Part shown: positions 1-5,390 of the stretch, piece after piece
How the letters are laid out: every line of letters starts with the position of its first letter
Numbering within the stretch: the first letter of the stretch is position 1
Assembly (NCBI GenBank): GCA_030145945.1
Contig: JASLDK010000267.1
Location: 1-5,390, forward strand
Source of the DNA: Nocardioides sp.
Lineage (GTDB): Bacteria; Actinomycetota; Actinomycetes; Propionibacteriales; Nocardioidaceae
Length of the DNA: 5,390 nt
Direction: 5' to 3'
Translations under genes and position numbers: made by a program
Notes under the pieces: model-generated
Database searches by the model: none
The model's input: the letters and a program-made list of their open reading frames with translations, nothing else
Told to the model about the DNA's origin: nothing

Positions 1-1754
1 CGAGGCCCCCGCACGCGAACCGTCGCACCCTCGATGAGCTTGTCGTGGACGTACGCCGACCCGCCACGACTGTCAGGGTCACGCAGGACGCCGACCTTCC
101 AGGTCGATTCGTCCCCGGTGCTGCCGCACAGGGAGTACTGCCGGGTCAGTGAGTCGTTGAGGACGAGGTCGACGTGCGCGCCTGCGGTCCAGGACGGCAA
201 CTGCGCGCCGCTGGGGTCGGCGAGGGTCAACTCGACGACACCGTCGGCGACCTCACGACGCTCCGCGATCCGCAGCTCGGCCTCGGTCTCGGTGGTGCTG
301 ACGACCCAACCGTCCTTGGAACGGGTGGTCTCCGGGCCAGTTGCCGCGACCTTGCGGGCGCGGGGACGGGGCTCCTGACCGACCGGGGTGAGCCGAACCA
401 TCATCTTCGTGTAGCCACGGACGAAGTTCGACTGGAGGTATTCCGGCTCCTCGACGACCTCGATGTCCGAGAACCGCGCGAGCAACTCCTCCCACAGGAT
501 CCGCAGCTGCATCTCGGCGACCCGACTGCCCATGCAGCGGTGGACGCCGATGCCGAAGGACAGGTGGTGGCGCCCGTTGTGGCGGTCGATGACGAAGTCG
601 TCGGGGTTCTCGAAGGTGCGCTCGTCGCGGTTGGCCGACGCGTACCACATGACGACCTTGTCGCCCCTGCGGATGAACTGTCCGTTGAGGACGGTGTCCT
701 TGGTGGCGATCCGTCGCATGTAGGCCAGAGGCGTCTGCCAGCGGATCATCTCCTGCACGGCCTTGGGAATGAGGTCCGGACTGGCCTTCAACCGCTCGAA
801 CTCGTCGGGGAACTGGTTGAACGCATAGACCCCACCCGACATCGAGTTGCGAGTCGTGTCGTTCCCGCCGACAACGAGCAGGATCAGGTTGCCGAGGAAC
901 TCCATCGGCCGGCTGATGATGTCGGCGGTGTCCGGCGACATCTGCATCAGGGTGATCAGGTCGTAGCCCGGCTTCTCACCTGCTGCACGACGAGCGGCCT
1001 TGTCGTGCCACAGGTCGCTGAAGCTCTTCGCCATGTCCGCGATCCCGCGGTAGAGCTCGTCCATGTCGACCGCGCCACCGGTTGCGCCCGCACTCGCACC
1101 TGCCAGCTCGGTCCAGTAGACGAGCTTGCGCCGCTCCTCGTAGGGGAAGTCGAGCAGGGTCGCGAGCATCCGCGAGGTGAGCTCGATGCTGACCTTGTCC
1201 ACCCAGTCGAACGGCTCGTCCAGCGGCAGGCTGTCGAGGACCTCCTGCACCCGCGAGCGGATCAGGCCCTCCATCTCCTCGAGGTTCTGAGGCGCCACCA
1301 CCCCCTGGACCGCAGCCCGCTGCTGGTCGTGGCGGGGCGGATCCATCGCGATGAACATCTCGATGTCCAGGCCCTCCGGCGGAGTGCCGATGACGATCTG
1401 CGGCTCGGCGGAGAACGTCTCGAAGTCCCTGTCCACGGTGACGATGTCGTCGTACCGGGTGATCGACCAGTAGGGCCCGAACGCGCTGTCCGCCTGGAAG
1501 TGGACAGGGGCCTCGTCGCGCACCCGCTTGAAGTACGACAGCCACTGACCCTGGCGATAGAGGAACGGGTTGCTCAGGTCGATGTCGGTGATCGCGACAT
1601 CGTGGACGTCCGGGATCGGCTCCTCGACGAACACGGGCTGCTTGTCGCCGACGACCCGTCGCTTGGCACGCTGGAACAGGTGCAGGCCCTGCACCTGGCG
1701 TTGCATTGGGATCGTCGCCTGGGCCTTGTTGATGACCTGGTCGAGAATGCTCAT
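1..1754 (-). CDS. CYP153-like cytochrome P450 fused to a phthalate-dioxygenase-reductase-type domain (3' end outside window)
   Basis: Predicted self-sufficient haem monooxygenase; 584 residues are visible. The haem domain (about residues 1-457) has the I-helix oxygen-activation motif GGNDTTRNS (296-304), the K-helix ExxR (E335, R338, in EMIRWQTP), and the haem-ligand loop LSFGIGVHRCMG with Cys407. The I-helix and K-helix strings, and stretches such as FIAMDPPRHD and EFLGNLILLVVGG, match my memory of CYP153 alkane/fatty-acid omega-hydroxylases. A Pro/Arg/Thr-rich linker (about 458-491) follows in the same frame. A reductase domain then begins at about 492, with GAHVDL, the flavin-binding RQYSLCG (538-544) and RGGSAYVHD, as in the reductase half of P450RhF/CYP116B. 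The NAD(P)H and [2Fe-2S] parts must lie past the left edge. The ATG at 1754 is the only plausible start: an in-frame TAG lies at 1782-1784 with no other start codon between. Its Shine-Dalgarno is weak (ACGGA at best). Characterised CYP153s usually use separate ferredoxin and reductase. Substrate is inferred from family only. Confidence 0.93.
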   Translation of the reverse strand, partial: MSILDQVINKAQATIPMQRQVQGLHLFQRAKRRVVGDKQPVFVEEPIPDVHDVAITDIDLSNPFLYRQGQWLSYFKRVRDEAPVHFQADSAFGPYWSITRYDDIVTVDRDFETFSAEPQIVIGTPPEGLDIEMFIAMDPPRHDQQRAAVQGVVAPQNLEEMEGLIRSRVQEVLDSLPLDEPFDWVDKVSIELTSRMLATLLDFPYEERRKLVYWTELAGASAGATGGAVDMDELYRGIADMAKSFSDLWHDKAARRAAGEKPGYDLITLMQMSPDTADIISRPMEFLGNLILLVVGGNDTTRNSMSGGVYAFNQFPDEFERLKASPDLIPKAVQEMIRWQTPLAYMRRIATKDTVLNGQFIRRGDKVVMWYASANRDERTFENPDDFVIDRHNGRHHLSFGIGVHRCMGSRVAEMQLRILWEELLARFSDIEVVEEPEYLQSNFVRGYTKMMVRLTPVGQEPRPRARKVAATGPETTRSKDGWVVSTTETEAELRIAERREVADGVVELTLADPSGAQLPSWTAGAHVDLVLNDSLTRQYSLCGSTGDESTWKVGVLRDPDSRGGSAYVHDKLIEGATVRVRGP

Positions 1755-1997
1755 CGCACATCCGTCTTGGGAGGGAGACTTCTACCCGTCCCAACCTAGG
1801 GGCTCTCGGGCCTCCGTGTCCGTGCGCTCCTGCCAGTTCTTTCGGTCAGCTTTGTCCGAGTGCACAACGGGCGAGGACCTTGCGAAAGAGCTCCCGGCGG
1901 CACCGAAGAATTCCGCCCACGGAGCGCCTTCAGGTCCTCTACCGTGGTTCTCCCAGCCATCGCGCAGCGCTGGCACGTCACCGCCTGGGAGTCCGCC
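1755..1997. other. Divergent intergenic region between the P450 and lipoprotein genes
   Basis: These 243 bases separate two divergently transcribed genes, so both promoters should lie here. I looked on both strands for -35/-10 pairs and found none convincing; TTGCGA at 1880-1885 lacks a well-placed -10 partner. I saw no strong inverted repeat that would mark an operator. Short reading frames here are extensions or shadows of the flanking genes. Confidence 0.6.
1987..1991 (+). promoter_or_regulatory. Ribosome binding site of the lipoprotein gene
   Basis: GGGAG lies six bases before the ATG at 1998. It favours that start over the GTG at 1860 in the same frame, which would put 46 unlikely residues ahead of the signal peptide. 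Confidence 0.65.
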
Positions 1998-3410
1998 ATG
2001 TCCTCCGCGCGCCAACAGCACTCGACGAACCTGCGCGACTGGGTCGCCGTCCTCGTCAGCGTGATCGCACTCGCTGCCTGCTCGGCGGATCCTTCGCCAC
2101 GTCACAAGGCAGACGCCGGGCCACCCTTCGCCCAGAGCGTCACCACCCCAGCGGCCTCAGAGGGCATGGCCGCGTCGGTGCTGGCCGCTGGGTTCGACGA
2201 CGCCACGGCGTACGTCGCGTCGCAGACGAAGTCGTCCCTCGAGGTCTCCGACAGCCACACCTTCGTCGTCACCCACGCCTTCCCCAACGGCGCCACCGCG
2301 GACCTGACCTACCGGCTGACTGCCGGCACCGGGAAGATGAAGCCAGGCGACGGAGCCGCGCTGACCACGCAGGTGAACGGCGATCGATATGTGGTGTCGA
2401 TGTCCTATGCGATCGATGCCGCCACGCTTCCGGACGACATTCGATCCCGTGTCACCAGCACCGGGGGCACGGCTTCCGGTGGGTCCGGGGGCGACGCCGG
2501 TGGCGGGCTGGTCGTCCAGCCTGCGGGATTCCACCCGCCGGGTCGGCGTGCGGATGGCTCGCCCTCGACCGTTGACGTCGTCGTCGCGGGGGTCGTGTCG
2601 CAGGCACAGGAGAGCTACATCGACACCTGGACCGACCGGGCCGGCAGCAAGCTCGCCACAGGATCATGGGAAGCCTGGAAGGCGGGCAACAAGGTCTGGG
2701 ACGCCGTCGGTGCGAGCGACATGGTCAGCGCAGCCCTGGCGAAGCTCGACAGCCTGGCCCAGTGCGCCGAGAACCCCACCAACCCATTGACCAAGGACCA
2801 GTACGCCAAGGACCCCTCGGCGAAGAAGAAGGTCACCGATCAGGTCGCGGACCTCAGGCAGGAGATCAAGGAGAACGCAGCCGTCCTGTTCCTGCAGTTG
2901 CTGGTCGACACCGGGTCCTCCCTGGCGGGGTCAGCGAAGTGGCTCGGCTTCGTCGTCTCGCCCGCCACCGGATACGTGAAGGAGACGCTGAACAACGCGA
3001 TCACCGAGCGAGTCCACGAGGCGGAGGCCCTGGTGCCGAAGTGCAACAAACAGAGCTATGCCATCAGCGGCTCGATCCCCTCCGTCCCCAGCGGGATCGA
3101 TCTCCAGGGCAAGGCCTGTTCGTTGGAGAAGCGCTTCACCGTGGAGACGACCGGCGACTACGTCGGGTCGTTCTCGTTCCGCCCCAACAGCGAGACCGGC
3201 GGCACCTACGCCTACAAGGGAAAGGTCGGCAACGCGCCCCTTTCCGTCACCGGCTCGGGCGCCTACACCGTCACTCTGTCCGGCGACGCGTCCACGGCCA
3301 CACTGGATCTCACCTTCGAGAGCACCATCCACATCCCGACCGTGGGCCCCCAGACCCGATCGGCCCCGCTGCAGTTGGCACTCAAGGCCATCGCGCCCTG
3401 CTCCGACTAG
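1998..3410 (+). CDS. Predicted secreted lipoprotein of unknown function
   Basis: A 470-residue protein I do not recognise. The N-terminus is a lipoprotein signal peptide: basic/polar start (residues 1-14), hydrophobic stretch WVAVLVSVIALAAC and a lipobox LAAC with Cys28 as the lipidated residue, so it should be anchored on the outer face of the cytoplasmic membrane. The mature part has three zones: a Thr/Ser/Ala-rich region of mixed strands (about 29-150), a Gly/Ser-rich flexible linker (about 156-170), and a mainly helical region (about 192-350) followed by a strand-rich C-terminal domain (about 352-470). Besides Cys28 there are exactly four cysteines (256, 349, 374, 468), which could form two disulfides outside the cell; that pairing is inference. 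The segment at about 293-325 is moderately hydrophobic but contains Asp, Ser and Lys, so I do not call it membrane-spanning. The gene is divergent from the P450 and convergent with the nucleotidyltransferase gene. A substrate-binding or cell-envelope role is possible but unsupported. Confidence 0.85.
   Translation: MSSARQQHSTNLRDWVAVLVSVIALAACSADPSPRHKADAGPPFAQSVTTPAASEGMAASVLAAGFDDATAYVASQTKSSLEVSDSHTFVVTHAFPNGATADLTYRLTAGTGKMKPGDGAALTTQVNGDRYVVSMSYAIDAATLPDDIRSRVTSTGGTASGGSGGDAGGGLVVQPAGFHPPGRRADGSPSTVDVVVAGVVSQAQESYIDTWTDRAGSKLATGSWEAWKAGNKVWDAVGASDMVSAALAKLDSLAQCAENPTNPLTKDQYAKDPSAKKKVTDQVADLRQEIKENAAVLFLQLLVDTGSSLAGSAKWLGFVVSPATGYVKETLNNAITERVHEAEALVPKCNKQSYAISGSIPSVPSGIDLQGKACSLEKRFTVETTGDYVGSFSFRPNSETGGTYAYKGKVGNAPLSVTGSGAYTVTLSGDASTATLDLTFESTIHIPTVGPQTRSAPLQLALKAIAPCSD
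3407..3410. other. Overlapping stop codons of convergent genes (CTAG)
   Basis: The palindrome CTAG holds both stop codons: TAG at 3408-3410 ends the plus-strand lipoprotein and TAG read from 3409 to 3407 ends the minus-strand nucleotidyltransferase. There is no intergenic space, and I see no hairpin plus T-run terminator near it on either strand, so transcripts from both sides probably run into the opposite gene. Confidence 0.9.
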
Positions 3411-4129
3411 AGGTCTCCCGCTACCTTGAGCCGCTGGAGTGAGGTCTCGGCGTTGGGAATCTCCAGCAGCAGTGCGCGATCCTTCTCGGCCGCCGCCACC
3501 ATGGCGCGCAACCGTTGCCGGTCCTTCTTCGAGAGCTCCTCGTTCCGGAGGTCACGAGCCGTGAGCAGCCCGGCGAGGATCACGAAGTCCCGTCGGTGGC
3601 GACCGAGCCCCGGGTCACTGACGTTGCTGAGTGCCGCCGCCTTTCCGACGAGGGCACCGACAAGGTTGGGGCGGCGTACGAAACCCGAGCGGCCAGCGAC
3701 GGTCACTCTCATCGTCTCGCTACGTTGCAGCGCCTGAGTTCCCCCAGCAGTCGGAAGCGTCGGGCTGCCGGTGACGCCGTGGCGGAGGCTCGCGCGCTCG
3801 CCAATGCCATCAGGCAGCAGCACGTCGATGGAGGCATCTCCACGAACCCAACGATGTTGCAGGCCCTCGGCCGAGATTCCTGCTGCCTCGAACCCGAGGT
3901 CTGACAGGACCTTGGTGAAGGTTGCAAGCATCGTGGGATCGGCGCGTACGTCGATCACCGTGTCGGCGTCATTGGTCGCACGGATGGGGAATCCGCCTCG
4001 CTCGGCGCAGTGCAGATGGACGAGTTGGCCGCCGATCAGCGTCCATCCGTCGGTCAGCCTGTCGTAGAGATCGAGCAGCCCCAGCCAGGAGGCGGTCTGT
4101 TCCAGCGGCATGGCGGGCAGAACGATCAT
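3407..4129 (-). CDS. AbiEii-like nucleotidyltransferase, probable toxin of a toxin-antitoxin pair
   Basis: A 240-residue protein with the nucleotidyltransferase fold signature of the AbiEii/AbiGii (DUF1814-like) group. Visible elements are the GG motif LIGGQLVH (G33, G34), then ATNDADTVIDV with D54 and D56 as likely metal ligands, a third acidic residue D102 in ASIDVLLPDG, and a downstream K164 followed by RHRRD (178-182), recalling the conserved Lys and R..RD region of AbiEii proteins. Family members transfer nucleotides, with tRNA as target in the studied MenA-type toxins; the target here is unknown. I place the start at ATG 4129, not at the ATG 18 bases upstream: it has AAGGAG eight bases ahead and forms an ATGA overlap with the stop of the HTH gene, implying translational coupling. 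The usual T-D-I-D motif is N-D-A-D here. Alternative: a housekeeping or antibiotic-modifying nucleotidyltransferase-like protein, less likely given the HTH partner. Confidence 0.82.
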   Translation of the reverse strand: MIVLPAMPLEQTASWLGLLDLYDRLTDGWTLIGGQLVHLHCAERGGFPIRATNDADTVIDVRADPTMLATFTKVLSDLGFEAAGISAEGLQHRWVRGDASIDVLLPDGIGERASLRHGVTGSPTLPTAGGTQALQRSETMRVTVAGRSGFVRRPNLVGALVGKAAALSNVSDPGLGRHRRDFVILAGLLTARDLRNEELSKKDRQRLRAMVAAAEKDRALLLEIPNAETSLQRLKVAGDL

Positions 4130-4839
4130 CGCTCCGACTCCTTCCACTCCACCGCGAGCTCGTGCGCCAACTGCGCGGCGCGGGCCTCCTCGCGCGGTGC
4201 GCGATATTCCGCGAGATCAGCGGCCAGCCGAAGTCGCGAGTTCGGAAACGAAGGCTGTCCATCCGGAATCACGTGCAGTACGACGTTCGCATCGCGCTCG
4301 GACTCGACGAGCAGGTAGTCCTTCGCGATTCCTTCGACCTGCGACGCCTCGAGGTAACCCTCGACGTTCGCCGAGGCGATACCGCTCGCTCCGCCGTCGA
4401 CCAAGAACGCCCACCTCGGATCAGCGCTCAGATCCTCAAGGTCTCCGGATGCCGCACGGAAGAGTCTCCGTTGGGCCCGGTTGCGGAGAACCGACCGGAG
4501 CGAGGCCGCCAGTTCGCTCACGGCCTCCTCGCTGTCCAGCGGCTCGACAGCGGGTTCGAGGAGGCGCTCCCATTGCTTGCGGACGCGCGATGAGTCCACC
4601 GAACCGCCTGGACAGTCGCGGCGATTCGGCTCCATCGCGATGAGGCTCCACGCCGAGCGAGCAGAGTAGGGGCGACCAGCCCTGCTCCGCTCCTGAACCT
4701 GCAGGAGCGACCACTCATCGACCACCCACTGCGCACCAATCCGGTCGGCAGCCAAGGAGCCGTCGGCGATGCGCTGATGGATCCGGGACACGCTGACGCC
4801 CAAGCGCTGCGCGGCTTGGGCGACGCTGACCGATCCCAT
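4126..4839 (-). CDS. Helix-turn-helix protein, probable antitoxin/repressor of the nucleotidyltransferase
   Basis: A 237-residue protein. Residues 4-45 form an excisionase/MerR-like DNA-binding domain: VSVAQAAQRLGVSVSRIHQRI gives the two helices, and the following GSLAADRIGAQWVVDE resembles the wing. An Arg-rich hinge RAGRPYSARSAWSLIAM (about 53-69) follows, of a type I recall from actinobacterial HTH proteins encoded next to nucleotidyltransferases. The remaining 165 or so residues (SELAASLRSVLRNRAQRRLFRA, later DYLLVESERDANVVLHVIPD) match no family I can name and may be the toxin-binding part. ATG 4839 is preferred over the in-frame GTG at 4845, because AGGA lies eight bases before the ATG but only two before the GTG. 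The gene overlaps the nucleotidyltransferase start by four bases and begins ten bases after the comB-like stop. By analogy with AbiEi it probably represses its own operon and neutralises the toxin; this is inference. Confidence 0.8.
   Translation of the reverse strand: MGSVSVAQAAQRLGVSVSRIHQRIADGSLAADRIGAQWVVDEWSLLQVQERSRAGRPYSARSAWSLIAMEPNRRDCPGGSVDSSRVRKQWERLLEPAVEPLDSEEAVSELAASLRSVLRNRAQRRLFRAASGDLEDLSADPRWAFLVDGGASGIASANVEGYLEASQVEGIAKDYLLVESERDANVVLHVIPDGQPSFPNSRLRLAADLAEYRAPREEARAAQLAHELAVEWKESER
4138..4143 (-). promoter_or_regulatory. Ribosome binding site of the nucleotidyltransferase gene
   Basis: On the minus strand AAGGAG lies eight bases before the ATG at 4129. It sits inside the end of the HTH gene, and selects this ATG over the one at 4147, which overlaps this Shine-Dalgarno sequence. 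Confidence 0.75.
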
Positions 4840-4847
4840 GCTCACAA

Positions 4848-4851
4848 TCCT
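4848..4851 (-). promoter_or_regulatory. Ribosome binding site of the HTH gene, overlapping the comB-like stop codon
   Basis: On the minus strand the TAGGA string contains both the TAG stop of the comB-like gene (4852-4850) and the AGGA Shine-Dalgarno (4851-4848) of the HTH gene, eight bases before ATG 4839. Ribosomes ending comB would stop on this site, which suggests translational coupling. Confidence 0.6.
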
Positions 4852-5390
4852 AGAAGAGTTTCAAGAATTGTGCAGACTCCGATGAGTCCAATGCGGCTGC
4901 GTCCGTGAACGCCCCGTCCGTCATCTGGGGAACCACATCGGAGGCGTTGAGTTGCGCCGCGACGTGCACATCGGCCAGGAACCCACGACTCGCAAGCTCT
5001 CGACCACCGACGCAGTCGAGGAGCCACTGCTCCAGGTGGGGAATGACGGAGTCGAAGAGCAACGCAGCCGCTCGTGCTTCAGGGCTGACACTCGTTGCCG
5101 GGTCCCGGGCCAGGAGCGCCGAGATGACTGCGCCCGCACCGAGATGGTCCTCGAGTGCCGGTCGCAATGAATCGTCACTGGCCCACCGCTCGCCGGCTGC
5201 CACGACTGCGACCGAGCGGCCGCGAGCGACCTCATCGACAAGGCGTCGTCCCACCGCTTCCGCGTTCCGTAGGCAGCCGATGAACACTGCCGCACCGGCG
5301 TCGCGCACGGCAGCAGCGATGGTCGATCCGTTCGGCGACGGCAGCACGAGCCTGGCGACCGGTTCACACTGCATCAAGGTGGCCGGCGAG
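4850..5390 (-). CDS. comB: 2-phosphosulfolactate phosphatase family protein (ComB), 5' end outside window
   Basis: The C-terminal 179 residues are visible; the frame is open through the right edge and ComB proteins run to about 240 residues, so roughly the first quarter is missing. The visible part follows ComB order: VLPSPNGSTIAAA, then GAAVFIGCLRNAEAV, VVAAGERW, SLRPALEDHLGAGAVISAL, a helical region with SPEARAAALLFDSV, then GGRELASRGFLADVHVAAQL and a terminal VVPQMTDGAF. ComB removes phosphate from (2R)-2-phospho-3-sulfolactate to give 3-sulfolactate, in the coenzyme M pathway of methanogens; the cytoplasmic enzyme needs Mg2+. Many bacteria without a known coenzyme M pathway carry homologues, so the true substrate here is uncertain. 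The TTG and ATG codons at 5377 and 5374 are not the start, because the family sequence continues upstream of them (SPAT precedes). It is probably the first of the three visible genes of an operon with the HTH and nucleotidyltransferase genes. Confidence 0.88.
   Translation of the reverse strand, partial: SPATLMQCEPVARLVLPSPNGSTIAAAVRDAGAAVFIGCLRNAEAVGRRLVDEVARGRSVAVVAAGERWASDDSLRPALEDHLGAGAVISALLARDPATSVSPEARAAALLFDSVIPHLEQWLLDCVGGRELASRGFLADVHVAAQLNASDVVPQMTDGAFTDAAALDSSESAQFLKLF

Noticed and set aside
174..1799. A 541-codon open frame on the plus strand across the P450 region
   Set aside because: It is the antisense shadow of the P450 gene caused by high GC. Its product is Asp/Val/Arg/Leu-rich with no motifs, whereas the minus strand reads through clear P450 and reductase motifs.
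1860..1997. N-terminal extension of the lipoprotein from the GTG at 1860
   Set aside because: It would place 46 non-signal residues ahead of a good lipoprotein signal peptide, and the GGGAG site lies before ATG 1998 instead.
2666..3442. A 258-codon plus-strand frame overlapping the lipoprotein
   Set aside because: Its product is rich in Arg, Gly and Gln with no domain features. It is a frame-shifted shadow of the lipoprotein gene, whose own frame has the signal peptide and balanced composition.
3410..3448. Direct repeat GAGGTCTC at 3410-3417 and 3441-3448
   Set aside because: Eight bases is short enough to arise by chance in GC-rich coding DNA, and no flanking structure supports an attachment site or mobile element boundary.
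4130..4147. Upstream ATG (4147) for the nucleotidyltransferase
   Set aside because: The AAGGAG sequence lies inside this extension and is placed for ATG 4129, which also gives the typical ATGA overlap.
4840..4845. GTG at 4845 as start of the HTH gene
   Set aside because: Only two bases would separate it from the AGGA site; ATG 4839 has an eight-base spacing. The difference is just two residues, so it stays possible.

Overview
The window is high-GC DNA with strong G/C preference at third codon positions and long antisense shadow frames. Together with the protein types, this points to an actinobacterium, possibly a Nocardioides-like or related soil/hydrocarbon-degrading lineage; the genus is inference. 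There are five protein-coding genes, two of them cut by the window edges. I saw no RNA genes, mobile elements, CRISPR arrays or long repeats.

Left third (1-1754, minus strand): a cytochrome P450 whose haem domain resembles the CYP153 family (medium-chain alkane/fatty-acid terminal hydroxylases). It is fused in the same frame, through a linker of about 35 residues, to the start of a phthalate-dioxygenase-reductase-type flavin domain. The 3' end, which should hold the NAD(P)H and [2Fe-2S] parts, lies outside the window. It looks like a natural self-sufficient P450 rather than the usual three-component CYP153 system.

Middle (1755-3410): a 243-base divergent intergenic region, then on the plus strand a secreted lipoprotein of about 470 residues that I do not recognise. 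Its stop codon overlaps, within a shared CTAG, the stop codon of the convergent gene on the right.

Right half (3407-5390, minus strand): three tightly packed genes that look like one operon, transcribed right to left. First is the C-terminal part of a 2-phosphosulfolactate phosphatase (ComB family). Ten bases later comes a helix-turn-helix protein whose Shine-Dalgarno sequence overlaps the comB-like stop codon. Last is an AbiEii-like nucleotidyltransferase, joined to the HTH gene by a 4-base ATGA overlap. The HTH and nucleotidyltransferase pair has the layout of a toxin-antitoxin or abortive-infection module, with an excisionase/MerR-like HTH rather than the standard AbiEi domain arrangement.

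The best candidates for something new are the CYP153-reductase fusion and the translationally coupled HTH/nucleotidyltransferase pair behind comB. Function and novelty both rest on motif reading alone, as no database search was possible.
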